DNA of 64,000 nt from contig NZ_CP062231.1 in assembly GCF_024707525.1 (NCBI RefSeq), positions 1,860,001 through 1,924,000 of the forward strand, written 5' to 3'. Under the pieces are notes generated by a model. It worked only from the letters and a program-made list of their open reading frames with translations, searched no databases and was not told the DNA's origin. This DNA comes from Rhizobium sp. TH2 (GTDB lineage: Bacteria; Pseudomonadota; Alphaproteobacteria; Rhizobiales; Rhizobiaceae). How positions within the stretch are numbered: the first letter of the stretch is position 1; each line of letters begins with the position of its first letter. Of this stretch, positions 39,421 through 48,255 are shown one piece after another. Position numbers and translations under genes: made by a program.

Positions 39421-40839
39421 TCAGCTCACGCCGATATACGCCGACGGACCATCATCCAGCAGGCGGCGGAGGGTGGCCATGCCCTCTTCGATCGCCGGGC
39501 GATTGGTACCCTCGCTGAAGCTGATGCGGACCCGGTGATAGACCCGGTCGGAGCGGCCGGCTTTGAACTCGTCCTCGTCGTCGATGAGGACGCCCTCATT
39601 GAACGCTGCCTGCTTGAACGTGCCGGACAGCCAGGGTTCCGGCAGCTTGAGCCAGATGAACGGCATATTCGGATGGGAGCGGAAATCATGGCCAGCAAAG
39701 ATGCGCCGGGCAATCGCTTCGCGTGCCTGGATCTCCTGGATGACCTTGCTGCGAATTTCGTGGGCCACACCAGAAAGCACAAGCCGCGACGCAAGTTCTG
39801 CCAGGACGAAGGGCAGACCGCCGGTCACCAGCTTCTGCGTGACACGAACCCGCTGGGCAAAGTGGACGGGGCAGGCGACCCAGGCGCCGCGCACGCCAGC
39901 GGCAACAGATTTCGACAGGCCATTGGCGAGGAAAGTGCGATCCGGCGCGATCTGCGCCAGAAGCGGAATATCGTCGTCGATCATGCCGCCATAGATGTAA
40001 TCCTCGATCAACCAGACATTGTATCTGCGGGCAATGTCGGCGATCTCCCGCCTGCGGCTCTCGGGCAGCACCGAAAGCGTCGGGTTCTGCCCGGATGAAA
40101 TGATGAACGCGGCCTTGGGATGTTCGCGGGCGCAAACGCGTTCGAAATCCTCGGGCAGGATGCCGTGCTCGTCGGAATCCACAAGCGTGATCTGGCGGCC
40201 GGTCAGCATGGCGCTGCGCGCAACCTGCGAATAGCTGAGGTGTTCGCTGACGACCCTGTCGCCCGGGCTCGAGACGGCGGCAATGATCGCGGTGATCGCG
40301 GCATGCACACCCAGTTGCGGGATGATCGATGTGGCCTCTGGCGCCCAATCGCCTTTGGCGAGCCATCGGCGGCCCGCTTCCTGCCAGTCGGGTGAGAGGA
40401 CGCGGGTATAGCTTGCGATCTCGCGGGGATTGTTCGTGGCGATTTCCATCATGAACTGCCCGATCGCCGCGGACTGGCCGACATCGGCGGCGGCGGTCGT
40501 ATCGAAACGCAGCTTGCCCGGCGGCGGCGACATCGAGCGCGTGCCGCCGAAATTGGCGGTGATCGGATCCTTCAAATTCTGGTTGGAGGCGAGGCCGGGC
40601 TGTACATAGGTCCCGCGCCCGACCTCTCCATTGACCAGCCCGCGTTCGCGCAGCAGCGCATAGGCGCGGGTGATTGTCCCGATTGTCACGCCGAGGTCGT
40701 AGGCAAGGTCGCGCTGGGGCGGCAGCTTCGTGTCCGCCACCAGCTTGCCGATCTTGATATCGGCTTCCGCACTATCCGCGATGCGCACATAGAGCGGACC
40801 CTTGCGGTTTTCGATCTCAGGAATCCAACTTGTCACCAT
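39421..40839 (-). CDS. MocR-type GntR/aminotransferase fusion regulator
   Basis: 472 residues. The GntR winged helix is at about residues 12-78 (LPPQRDLAYDLGVTIGTITR), followed by an aminotransferase-like domain (about 110-465) with PLP-site landmarks SSGQNPTLSVLP, WLIEDYIYGGM and the lysine in NGLSKSVAAGVRG. Such proteins sense PLP or amino acids and regulate nearby genes, usually on the opposite strand. The divergent gene is a DUF1127 protein; an inverted repeat in the shared promoter is a candidate operator. It may be leaderless: no ribosome binding site precedes the ATG at 40839. Confidence 0.9.
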   Translation of the reverse strand: MVTSWIPEIENRKGPLYVRIADSAEADIKIGKLVADTKLPPQRDLAYDLGVTIGTITRAYALLRERGLVNGEVGRGTYVQPGLASNQNLKDPITANFGGTRSMSPPPGKLRFDTTAAADVGQSAAIGQFMMEIATNNPREIASYTRVLSPDWQEAGRRWLAKGDWAPEATSIIPQLGVHAAITAIIAAVSSPGDRVVSEHLSYSQVARSAMLTGRQITLVDSDEHGILPEDFERVCAREHPKAAFIISSGQNPTLSVLPESRRREIADIARRYNVWLIEDYIYGGMIDDDIPLLAQIAPDRTFLANGLSKSVAAGVRGAWVACPVHFAQRVRVTQKLVTGGLPFVLAELASRLVLSGVAHEIRSKVIQEIQAREAIARRIFAGHDFRSHPNMPFIWLKLPEPWLSGTFKQAAFNEGVLIDDEDEFKAGRSDRVYHRVRISFSEGTNRPAIEEGMATLRRLLDDGPSAYIGVS

Positions 40840-40945
40840 GACAATTCTCTACATTGTATTCTTTTTTGGGTCAAGGCATAAGAAATTCAGGTACAATATT
40901 TCTCCCAGGGATACCGCAATGACGACAATAGAGACAATTGCTACA
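40840..40945. promoter_or_regulatory. Candidate operator region of the MocR regulator
   Basis: ACAAT-N7-ATTGT at 40841-40857 is a perfect palindrome next to the MocR start. GACAATTCTCTACA (40840-40853) recurs almost exactly as GACAATTGCTACA at 40933-40945, inside the first codons of the DUF1127 gene. A TTGACC (40874-40879 on the minus strand) could be the MocR -35. Binding by MocR is inferred. Confidence 0.4.
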
Positions 40946-41161
40946 GGATTTGCAGGCCGGCATCCGCCGGTCTCAACGGGGTTGACATTGCTGGGCGCGC
41001 TCTGGGCGGGCTTTCTCAGGCACCGGGAACTTCGGCATACCCGCATCGATCTGCTCGAGTTGACCGACGATCAACTGGGCGACATCGGTATCACGCGTGA
41101 GGCCGCCGACCGCGAAGCCGCTCGGTCGGCGATCGCATACTACATGCACAATGGGCGTTGA
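40919..41161 (+). CDS. DUF1127 small protein
   Basis: 80 residues. The C-terminal part shows the DUF1127 core: RRLLELTDDQLGDIGIT-type sequence (here IDLLELTDDQLGDIGITRE) and a basic stretch RHRELRHTR ahead of it. AGGGA precedes the ATG at about 8 bases. DUF1127 proteins are small, Arg-rich regulators of phosphate, carbon or RNA metabolism in alphaproteobacteria. The divergent MocR gene suggests it is regulated by that protein. Confidence 0.8.
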   Translation: MTTIETIATGFAGRHPPVSTGLTLLGALWAGFLRHRELRHTRIDLLELTDDQLGDIGITREAADREAARSAIAYYMHNGR

Positions 41162-41173
41162 GCCAGTTGTCGG

Positions 41174-41560
41174 TTAGCAGTCCTTGCCGCCGCGTGCCCA
41201 ATGATTCACGTCCTTGCTGACGCGGGCATGAACGGCGGTATCGGACATCAATGGCCCGAAGGCGTCGAGCTTTGCGGGATGTCCCTGCGCCTGGATGACG
41301 AGAAGCGGCCGCGATTCGGGTGAATGCTTCTTGACGATCAATATGCGCGGCGTACCGGTGAAGGAATTCAGCTCCGGCGCCAGCCTGTAGGCCGAAAACG
41401 CCGGATCCTTCGACTTGAACCAGCAGCGGTTGGCGCCGAGCGCCACACGCTCCATAACCGGCAATGCACCGATCTCAAGCGCCGCGACCGGCTTTTCCTT
41501 CGCTGAACAGGCCGCAAGCAGGGCGGCGGCGGGAATCATGCAAAGGGTCGCGAGGTTCAT
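41174..41560 (-). CDS. Small lipoprotein
   Basis: 128 residues. Lipobox LLAAC (Cys17) after MNLATLCMIPAAA indicates a type II signal peptide and outer-membrane or inner-membrane anchoring. The mature part has two more Cys (NRCWFKS and the C-terminal Cys) and Trp/Arg-rich motifs; no named domain recognised. GGAG precedes the ATG at about 8 bases. It follows purQ by 52 bases on the same strand, so may be read through from the purine genes. Confidence 0.75.
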   Translation of the reverse strand: MNLATLCMIPAAALLAACSAKEKPVAALEIGALPVMERVALGANRCWFKSKDPAFSAYRLAPELNSFTGTPRILIVKKHSPESRPLLVIQAQGHPAKLDAFGPLMSDTAVHARVSKDVNHWARGGKDC

Positions 41561-41612
41561 ATAGGGCACTCCGGATTTTGAGCAGGCAATGCCCCGTTCT
41601 AGCCACCAAAGC

Positions 41613-42284
41613 TTAAGCAGCAATGACTTCGAGCGCGGAGGCGAAAACGCCGCGGCCATCGGTGCCGCCATGCGCCGCTTCGATCAGGTTTTCCGGGTGC
41701 GGCATCATGCCGAGCACATTGCCCTCGGCATTGATCACGCCGGCGATGTCCTTGATCGAGCCGTTGGGATTGGTGCCCGCGGCATAGCGGAACACGACCT
41801 GGCCTTCGCCTTCGAGCTTTGCAAGCGTCTCCTCGTCGGCGAAATAATTGCCATCGTGATGGGCCACCGGCGAGCGGATGATCTGGCCCTTGTCATAGGC
41901 GCGGGTGAACGCCGTATCGTTGTTGACGACTTCGAGCTTCACTTCCTTGCAGACGAATTTCAGCGACGCATTGCGCATCAGCGCGCCCGGCAGCATGCCG
42001 GCCTCGACCAGGATCTGGAAACCATTGCAGACCCCGAGAACCTTGACCCCCTTGTTCGCCTTGTCGCGGATCGCCTGCATGACGGGCATGCGGGCTGCAA
42101 TGGCGCCACAGCGCAGATAATCACCGTAGGAGAAGCCGCCCGGAATGACGATCAGGTCGACATCGGGAATCTCGGTCTCGGTCTGCCAGATCGTCACCGG
42201 CGCATGGCCGGAAATCTTGGTGAGCGCTGCGATCATATCGCGGTCGCGATTGAGGCCGGGAAGCTGGACGACGGCTGATTTCAT
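41613..42284 (-). CDS. purQ: Phosphoribosylformylglycinamidine synthase, glutaminase subunit
   Basis: 223 residues. Class I glutamine amidotransferase: [20 protein letters not shown] carries the nucleophilic Cys; [12 protein letters not shown] and [17 protein letters not shown] hold the His-Glu pair. It supplies ammonia to PurL. Its ATG overlaps the stop of kptA by 4 bases (ATGA), so translation is coupled to an RNA-modifying gene rather than to purS. Confidence 0.96.
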   Translation of the reverse strand: MKSAVVQLPGLNRDRDMIAALTKISGHAPVTIWQTETEIPDVDLIVIPGGFSYGDYLRCGAIAARMPVMQAIRDKANKGVKVLGVCNGFQILVEAGMLPGALMRNASLKFVCKEVKLEVVNNDTAFTRAYDKGQIIRSPVAHHDGNYFADEETLAKLEGEGQVVFRYAAGTNPNGSIKDIAGVINAEGNVLGMMPHPENLIEAAHGGTDGRGVFASALEVIAA

Positions 42285-42832
42285 TGGTTTGTCTCCGTGA
42301 CGGCGGACAGATAGTCCGGAGGAACTTCGTGGGTGAGCCATACGCCATTGTCGGCGGCGAAGAAAGCATAACCTGCGGCCTGCATGGCGCGGGAATCGAC
42401 TTTCAACAGGACATGCGGCCCCTTGCGGCGGATCGCGACAGTACGGGCGGTCTCAACGTCGGGCGAGAGGTGCACATGGGTTCGGTTCATCGGCTTCAAT
42501 CCGGATGTGCCGATTGCCTCCCACGCCCTGCCAGTCGTGCCGTGGTAGAGGATGTCAGGCGGCGATTGCGGCTTGAGCCCGAGATCGACCTCGACCGAAT
42601 GCCCCTGCGCGGCACGAATCCGGTCGCCCGCAAGAGTGAAACGCTTCTTGGGATTTTCGGCGATTACGCGCTGGATATCCGCATCAACTATGCTGAATTT
42701 TTCACAGAGCTTGCCGCTCAGTTCGGAATAGTCCGTCCAGCCCTCGGCATCGAGCAGAAGGTCGAGTTCCTGCGGCGCGTGTCGCAGGACGTAGCTCAGG
42801 AACTTGGAGGTCTCGGTGTCGCTGGCGGGCAT
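42281..42832 (-). CDS. kptA: RNA 2'-phosphotransferase (Tpt1/KptA)
   Basis: 183 residues. Tpt1/KptA motifs: [11 protein letters not shown] at the N-terminus (Arg-His), [30 protein letters not shown] and [11 protein letters not shown]. These are the conserved residues of the NAD-dependent removal of a 2'-phosphate from RNA, producing ADP-ribose 1'',2''-cyclic phosphate. Bacteria lack the tRNA-splicing pathway that makes this substrate, so its role is unclear. It sits between two coiled-coil proteins and purQ with overlapping or near-abutting ends. Confidence 0.93.
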   Translation of the reverse strand: MPASDTETSKFLSYVLRHAPQELDLLLDAEGWTDYSELSGKLCEKFSIVDADIQRVIAENPKKRFTLAGDRIRAAQGHSVEVDLGLKPQSPPDILYHGTTGRAWEAIGTSGLKPMNRTHVHLSPDVETARTVAIRRKGPHVLLKVDSRAMQAAGYAFFAADNGVWLTHEVPPDYLSAVTETNQ

Positions 42833-42834
42833 GG

Positions 42835-43095
42835 TCAGTTGCGCGGATCGAAGGGCGATTGCGCCATTTCCTGGAAATCGCGGAGTTCGAGACGCTTCTC
42901 GATCTGGTCAATACGATCTTCTATTCGATGAACCAATTCATATAGATTGTTGAGATCACTTTGGTGCGTGGTCACCATTCGCCGCAGCGAGTGACACTCC
43001 GATCTCAAATCTCTGATTGCCAGATCCGACTTGTCATTGCGCTGATGAAGCCGCCGAAGTACCTCGTGAAGGAGCTCCTGGCTTACATCTGTCAT
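42835..43095 (-). CDS. Small coiled-coil protein 1, within the purine gene run
   Basis: 86 residues, MTDVSQELLHEVLRRLHQRN, with heptad-like coiled coil (RLHQRNDKSDLAIRDLRSE, then LVHRIEDRIDQIEKRLELRD) and a short polar tail. The pattern (M-[TA]-x-V-x-QEL, long amphipathic helix, RIExRLEL ending) is recurrent in rhizobial genomes; function unknown. Its first four bases overlap the upstream gene's stop (ATGA). kptA starts 2 bases after its stop. Confidence 0.75.
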   Translation of the reverse strand: MTDVSQELLHEVLRRLHQRNDKSDLAIRDLRSECHSLRRMVTTHQSDLNNLYELVHRIEDRIDQIEKRLELRDFQEMAQSPFDPRN

Positions 43096-43292
43096 TCGGC
43101 GGCATTCACGCGCTTAAGGCGGTCGCCGAACAGCTTTTGCTTCAACGCCTCGGTTCTCGCTTGGCCCACGGCAAGCTCGCGATTTGTGTCACGCATGAAG
43201 GCTGCGGTCTCTTCAAGAGACTCGGCCAAGCGTTCGGCCTTTTCGTCAAGCTTAAGAAGCTCTTCGTATATTTCTTGCGTAACCTCAGCCAT
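43092..43292 (-). CDS. Small coiled-coil protein 2, within the purine gene run
   Basis: 66 residues from the ATG at 43292 (GGAGG 5 bases upstream): MAEVTQEIYEELLKLDEKAE. Predicted helical throughout, with a Glu/Lys/Arg-rich coiled coil. The N-terminus resembles that of the 86-residue neighbour (M-[AT]-[ED]-V-[TS]-QE), so the two are paralogous. It lies 15 bases after purS ends. Function unknown. Confidence 0.7.
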   Translation of the reverse strand: MAEVTQEIYEELLKLDEKAERLAESLEETAAFMRDTNRELAVGQARTEALKQKLFGDRLKRVNAAE

Positions 43293-43307
43293 GCAAACCT
43301 CCAACCT

Positions 43308-43550
43308 CTACCCGAGGTTGATAGTATAATTCTCGATCACCGTGTTGGCGAGGAGTTTCTCGCACATCGCCTTGAGGTCGCTCTCCGCCTTCGCCTTATC
43401 GTCGTGCTCGATGGCAAGATCGAAGACCTTGCCCTGGCGGACGTGATCGACGCCCGAAAAACCGAGCGAGCCGAGCGCGCCCTCGATTGCCTTGCCCTGC
43501 GGATCCAGAACGCCGTTCTTCAGTGTGACGACGACACGTGCCTTGATCAT
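43308..43550 (-). CDS. purS: Phosphoribosylformylglycinamidine synthase subunit PurS
   Basis: 80 residues: MIKARVVVTLKNGVLDPQGKAIEGAL, then SDLKAMCEKLLANTVIENYT, the full PurS fold. It bridges PurQ and PurL in the FGAM synthase complex. GAGGGG precedes the ATG. Lies 24 bases after purC on the same strand. Confidence 0.96.
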   Translation of the reverse strand: MIKARVVVTLKNGVLDPQGKAIEGALGSLGFSGVDHVRQGKVFDLAIEHDDKAKAESDLKAMCEKLLANTVIENYTINLG

Positions 43551-43574
43551 TTTCCCCTCAAACTCAAATCTTGA

Positions 43575-44342
43575 TTACTTTACAAGGACCGGGCCGCTGG
43601 CGCGGATCGGTTCGTTCTCATTGATGATGCCGAGACGGCGCGCGACTTCCTGATAGGCGTCGAGCAACCCGCCGAGATCCTTGCGGAAACGGTCCTTGTC
43701 GAGACGTTCCTTGGTCTCTATGTCCCACAGGCGGCAGGAGTCCGGCGAAATCTCGTCGGCGAGGATGATGCGCATCATGTCGCCCTCATAGAGCCGGCCG
43801 CATTCGATCTTGAAATCGACGAGCTGGATGCCGACGCCGAGGAAGAGACCGGTGAGAAAGTCATTGATGCGGATGGCGAGCGCCATCACGTCGTCGAGTT
43901 CCTGCGGGCTTGCCCAGCCGAAAGCCGTGATATGCTCTTCGGACACCATCGGGTCTTCGAGTGCATCCGACTTGAAATAGAATTCGATGATCGAACGCGG
44001 CAGGACGAGGCCTTCCTCGATACCGAGGCGGGTCGACAGTTCACCGGCGGCGACATTGCGCACCACCACTTCGAGCGGGATCATCTCGACTTCGCGGATC
44101 AACTGCTCGCGCATGTTGAGGCGGCGGATGAAATGTGTCGGAATGCCGATGCGGTTCAGATGCGTGAAGATGAATTCGGAGATCCGGTTGTTGATGACGC
44201 CCTTGCCATCGATGATCTCATGCTTCTTTTTGTTGAATGCGGTCGCGTCATCTTTGAAGAACTGCACCAGCGTACCCGGCTCAGGACCTTCGTAAAGGAT
44301 TTTTCCTTTACCCTCGTAAATCCGGCGGCGGCGGTTGTTCAT
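43575..44342 (-). CDS. purC: Phosphoribosylaminoimidazole-succinocarboxamide synthase
   Basis: 255 residues from the ATG at 44342, preceded by GAGAAGAAG (a frame to 44375 extends beyond the family start). Motifs: [20 protein letters not shown] (ATP site), [20 protein letters not shown], and [32 protein letters not shown] (core pieces only, catalytic Asp residues). It makes SAICAR. First gene of the leftward purC-purS run. Confidence 0.96.
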   Translation of the reverse strand: MNNRRRRIYEGKGKILYEGPEPGTLVQFFKDDATAFNKKKHEIIDGKGVINNRISEFIFTHLNRIGIPTHFIRRLNMREQLIREVEMIPLEVVVRNVAAGELSTRLGIEEGLVLPRSIIEFYFKSDALEDPMVSEEHITAFGWASPQELDDVMALAIRINDFLTGLFLGVGIQLVDFKIECGRLYEGDMMRIILADEISPDSCRLWDIETKERLDKDRFRKDLGGLLDAYQEVARRLGIINENEPIRASGPVLVK

Positions 44343-44567
44343 CTTCTTCTCTTTTTTGTTGGCGGCCAGACTCATGCGAGAGCGGCCGCGGGACTTGTTT
44401 TACGCGTCCATAAACGAAAAGCATGCATTTCACAATCATGCTTCAGGCCGATCCCCTGATTTCAGCCTTGTTCGGTGCTGTCGTCTGAATATCGTATTGC
44501 ACTTTGCGCCCCTTTCGATTTATGTGCGACCACTCTATATTCAAGGCTCACAGATCAGGAGAGGAAC

Positions 44568-44888
44568 ATGGTATCCATGCAAGATCGCGAGAAGGCGTTC
44601 GAGAACAAATACGCACACGACCAGGAAACCAAGTTCCGGGTGATTGCCCGCCGCAACAAGCTTCTCGGCCTGTGGGCCGCCGGCCTGCTCGGCAAGTCGG
44701 ACACTGATGCCGCCGCCTATGCCGGGGAAGTTGTCGCCTCCGATTTCGAGGAAGCCGGCGACGAGGACGTGGTCCGGAAGGTGGCCGGCGATCTCAAGGC
44801 CGGTGGCCTGTCGCATTCCGACGACGATATCCGCGCCAAGCTGGCCGAGCTTCTGCCGGTCGCCATAGCCCAGTTGGACGCTGCCTGA
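44568..44888 (+). CDS. F1-ATPase inhibitor zeta subunit (DUF1476)
   Basis: 106 residues: MVSMQDREKAFENKYAHDQETKFRV-type N-terminus, the inhibitory helix, and a helical C-terminus ending LAELLPVAIAQLDAA. This is the alphaproteobacterial zeta subunit that blocks ATP hydrolysis by F1Fo-ATP synthase. Its place beside purC-purS is conserved in rhizobia. AGGAGAGGAAC precedes the ATG. A hairpin terminator follows. Confidence 0.9.
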   Translation: MVSMQDREKAFENKYAHDQETKFRVIARRNKLLGLWAAGLLGKSDTDAAAYAGEVVASDFEEAGDEDVVRKVAGDLKAGGLSHSDDDIRAKLAELLPVAIAQLDAA

Positions 44889-44915
44889 TATCGGCTCGAC
44901 ATCTCGGAAATATTG

Positions 44916-44941
44916 AAGCCGTCCTTCGGGGCGGCTTTTTA
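44916..44941 (+). terminator. Terminator after the zeta-subunit gene
   Basis: AAGCCGTCC pairs with GGGCGGCTT around a TTCG tetraloop, followed by TTTTT. It lies between the convergent DUF1476 and hydrolase genes. Confidence 0.88.
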
Positions 44942-44952
44942 ATGTCCGGATA

Positions 44953-45507
44953 TCAGGCCTTCAGGCGCGACAGGAATTGCGCGAAGACCATGGTGCCCTC
45001 GGGCCACGGACCATGCCCCGACTCGGGGTTGATGTGCCCGGATTCGCCGGCATCCACCAGGAGCGATCCCCAGGCATTGGCAATATCGCCGGCGTGTTCA
45101 TACGATCCGTGCGGATCGTTGCGGCTGGCGACCAGGAGCGATGGAAAGGTGAGGGGTTCGCGCGGATAGGCGCCGAATTTCCTCAGTTCGTGCGACTTGG
45201 CGCCGGGCCGGGCCATGTCGGGCGGTGAAACGAGGAACGCTCCTGCGACCTTGTCGCCGCAGAGCGGCAGCGCCTGGATCGCGGCTGCGATGCCGAGCGA
45301 ATGCGCGACCAGCACGACGGGCTTCTTCGTCGCCAGGATGGTCTCGGCGATCGTGCCCACCCAGTCGTCACGCACAGGGTTCTCCCAGTCGGATTGCGAC
45401 ACGCGCCGCGCCGACGAGAGCTTCGCCTGCCAGCGGCTTTGCCAGTGGTCGTCGCCCGAATTGCGGTGGCCGGGAATGAAGAGGATATCGGCTTCTGAGG
45501 CTTTCAT
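44953..45507 (-). CDS. RBBP9/YdeN-type alpha/beta hydrolase
   Basis: 184 residues from the ATG at 45507. The nucleophile elbow is VAHSLGIAAAIQ, the early oxyanion region ILFIPGHRNSGDDHWQSRW, and a likely catalytic Asp/His near NDPHGSYEHAGDIANAWGS and SGHINPESGHGPWPEG, the characteristic end of the YdeN/RBBP9 serine hydrolases. Substrate unknown. Probably cytoplasmic. Confidence 0.87.
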   Translation of the reverse strand: MKASEADILFIPGHRNSGDDHWQSRWQAKLSSARRVSQSDWENPVRDDWVGTIAETILATKKPVVLVAHSLGIAAAIQALPLCGDKVAGAFLVSPPDMARPGAKSHELRKFGAYPREPLTFPSLLVASRNDPHGSYEHAGDIANAWGSLLVDAGESGHINPESGHGPWPEGTMVFAQFLSRLKA

Positions 45508-45641
45508 GCGCCGACAGATGTGTTCGAATCCCGCCAAAGTCAAGACTTTCGCTTCGCAAGCGCAGCATCATCATTGCTTGCGTGGGACAGGAACGTCGCT
45601 AAGGTTCATTTAAGAACAACGGCATGAACGGGAGGAACATC

Positions 45642-47270
45642 ATGCTGGGAACCATGCAGGAATGGCCGCTGCTCTGCCACAAGATCATCGATCACGCTGG
45701 CAACTGTCACGGCGATCGCGAAGTGGTTTCCCGTTCGGTGGAGGGGCCGATCCACCGCACCAACTATCGCGAGCTGCGGACGCGTTCGCTTAAGTTTGCC
45801 AAGCGGTTGGCGATGGAAGGCGTCCGTTCAGGCGAGCGGATTGCCACCATGGCGTGGAATACCTGGCGTCACCTGGAGGCTTGGTATGGCATAACAGGCA
45901 TCGGCGCCGTCTATCACACGCTCAACCCCCGGCTTTTTCCCCAACAGATCATCTGGATCATGAACGATGCCGAAGACCGCATGCTGTTCGTCGATCTCAC
46001 CTTCCTGCCGCTGATCGAAAAGATCGCGGCCGAGGTTCCCTCTCTCCGCAAGATCGTCGTGCTGACTGACGCGGCGCACATGCCGGCGACCACGCTCGCC
46101 GATGTGGTTTGCTACGAGGAATGGCTGGCCGAGGCCGATGACGACTTCGCCTGGAAAAGCTTCGACGAACGGACCGCTGCCGGAATGTGCTACACATCCG
46201 GCACGACGGGCGACCCCAAGGGCGTGGTCTACTCGCACCGTTCGAATGTCATCCACGCGATGACGTCGGTATTTCCGGATGTGATCGGCATGTCGTCGGG
46301 CGATTCCATGATGCCGGTCGTGCCGTTCTTCCACGCCAATGCCTGGGGCACGGTGTTTGCAGCACCCATGTCCGGCGCCCGCTTCGTCCTGCCCGGCCCG
46401 GGAATGGATGGCAAATCGATCTATGAGATGCTGACCAAGGAGAGGGTGACGGTGACGGCGGCGGTGCCGACGATCTGGCTCATGCTGTTGCAATATCTCG
46501 AAAAGGAGAGCGGCAAGCTCCCTGATCTCGACCGCGTCTTCATCGGTGGATCGGCTTGCCCGCGTTCGGTGATCGAAGCGTTCCAGACGAAATACGACGT
46601 CAGAGTGCGCCATGGCTGGGGCATGACCGAGCTCTCGCCGATCGGATCGGTCTGCGTGCTGAACGCCGACCACGACGAACTGACGCCGGAGGAGCGTCTC
46701 GACGTGCAGGCCAAGCAGGGCCAGCCCTTCTTCACGGTGGAAATGAAGATCACCGACGATGACGACAGGGAGCTACCCAAGGATGGCAGGACATTCGGCA
46801 AGCTGAAGGTGAGGGGGCCGGCGGTGGTGGACCACTACTTCAAGCGCCGCAGCCCCGAACAATTCGGCGAGGACCGCTGGTTCGACACCGGCGATGTCGG
46901 CCATATCGACCAGCATGGCTATATGCAGATCACCGACCGGTCGAAGGATGTGATCAAGTCTGGCGGCGAATGGATTTCCTCGATCGAGCTCGAAAACCTC
47001 GCGGTCGGTCACCCCCAGGTGGCGGAGGCCGCTGTCATCGGCGTGCCGCATCCGAAATGGGACGAGAGGCCGCTCTTGATCGTCATCCGCAAGCCGGACC
47101 AGATGCCGTCACGGGAGGACATCCTCGGCTTCATGCAGGGCAAGGTCGCCAAGTGGTGGATGCCCGACGATGTCGTCTTCGTCGATTCGATCCCGCACAC
47201 CGCAACCGGCAAGATCCTCAAGACCGAGTTGCGCGAGCAGATGAAGGATTATCGGCTGCCGGACGCCTAG
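45642..47270 (+). CDS. Fatty-acyl-CoA ligase / AMP-binding enzyme
   Basis: 542 residues; GGAGG precedes the ATG at 45642. AMP-binding signature CYTSGTTGDPKGVVYSHR, the adenylation loop RHGWGMTELSPIGSV, and the C-terminal DRSKDVIKSGGEWISSIELE and TGKILKTELREQ with the catalytic Lys. The subgroup is that of medium- and long-chain fatty acyl-CoA synthetases. It activates an acyl substrate for beta-oxidation or lipid synthesis; chain length not readable. Confidence 0.9.
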   Translation: MLGTMQEWPLLCHKIIDHAGNCHGDREVVSRSVEGPIHRTNYRELRTRSLKFAKRLAMEGVRSGERIATMAWNTWRHLEAWYGITGIGAVYHTLNPRLFPQQIIWIMNDAEDRMLFVDLTFLPLIEKIAAEVPSLRKIVVLTDAAHMPATTLADVVCYEEWLAEADDDFAWKSFDERTAAGMCYTSGTTGDPKGVVYSHRSNVIHAMTSVFPDVIGMSSGDSMMPVVPFFHANAWGTVFAAPMSGARFVLPGPGMDGKSIYEMLTKERVTVTAAVPTIWLMLLQYLEKESGKLPDLDRVFIGGSACPRSVIEAFQTKYDVRVRHGWGMTELSPIGSVCVLNADHDELTPEERLDVQAKQGQPFFTVEMKITDDDDRELPKDGRTFGKLKVRGPAVVDHYFKRRSPEQFGEDRWFDTGDVGHIDQHGYMQITDRSKDVIKSGGEWISSIELENLAVGHPQVAEAAVIGVPHPKWDERPLLIVIRKPDQMPSREDILGFMQGKVAKWWMPDDVVFVDSIPHTATGKILKTELREQMKDYRLPDA

Positions 47271-47434
47271 CGGTCCCATTCCACCGCCATGCCGACGAAC
47301 GTAGGCGATCACATCCTTTTGAGATCGTTCAAGATATCGGCGACATCTGCGACAATCTGTGCTAGCGTTGTCTTGCTTGGTCGCGTGGCTGACCGGGCTC
47401 GTGCAGGCCAACTTCCGTCAAAGGAGGAATTGTC

Positions 47435-48244
47435 ATGACTGCGCTTCACATTGTCTCGGATGCCGACGGCGAAGTGCCCCACCCGAATATCCGCAAGATC
47501 GGCATGCTCGAAGTTTTCGATGCGCTCCACCGGGGCTGGATCGATTTCCGCGAGAAGCCTTCACATTACGTGTTCCTCTGCCTTCTCTATCCCGTCGCTG
47601 GCTTAGTCCTCATGGCCTGGAGTGCCGGCGCCAACCTGCTGCCGCTGATGTTCCCGCTGGCATCCGGTTTCGCATTGGTGGGCCCCATCGCTGCGCTCGG
47701 GCTCTATGAGATTAGCCGCAGGCGCGAACTTGGCCTGGATCCGTCATGGCGCGAGGCACTCGAAGTACGCAAGTCGCCCGCCTTGTTTTCGATCGCCGCT
47801 GTCGCGGCCGTCATGTTCGCGATCTTCGTCGGCTGGCTCGTCATTGCACAGCTGATTTACGAAGCCTATTTCGGCGTCGACTACAATCTGACGACATCTG
47901 AATTCTTCCAGAATGTGCTGGGCACATCGGCGGGCTGGGCGATGATGTTCTGGGGTGATCTCATCGGTCTGGTTTTCGCAGTCGTGGTGCTTGCCATATC
48001 AGTGGTGACCTTCCCGCTGCTTCTCGAGCGTGACGTCGGCGCGGTTTCGGCGATCTGGACCTCGATCAGGGCGACCGCCGCCAATCCTTTGCCAGTCTTT
48101 CTCTGGGGGTTGATCGTGGCGGTGCTGTTGTTCATCGGCAGCATTCCGATCTTCGCCGGCCTTGCCGTCGTGCTTCCGGTTCTCGGCCATGCGACTTGGC
48201 ATCTCTACCGCAAACTGGTTGAGCCACCAGCGTTGAACAGCTGA
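47435..48244 (+). CDS. DUF2189-type integral membrane protein
   Basis: 269 residues with six membrane helices. The conserved start NIRKIGMLEVFDALHRGWID and the PVAGLVLMAW/PLMFPLASGFALVGPIAA helices match DUF2189 proteins. Function unknown. GGAGG precedes the ATG at 7 bases. It converges on the SDR gene 11 bases away. Confidence 0.88.
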   Translation: MTALHIVSDADGEVPHPNIRKIGMLEVFDALHRGWIDFREKPSHYVFLCLLYPVAGLVLMAWSAGANLLPLMFPLASGFALVGPIAALGLYEISRRRELGLDPSWREALEVRKSPALFSIAAVAAVMFAIFVGWLVIAQLIYEAYFGVDYNLTTSEFFQNVLGTSAGWAMMFWGDLIGLVFAVVVLAISVVTFPLLLERDVGAVSAIWTSIRATAANPLPVFLWGLIVAVLLFIGSIPIFAGLAVVLPVLGHATWHLYRKLVEPPALNS

Positions 48245-48255
48245 CGGCGGAGCCG

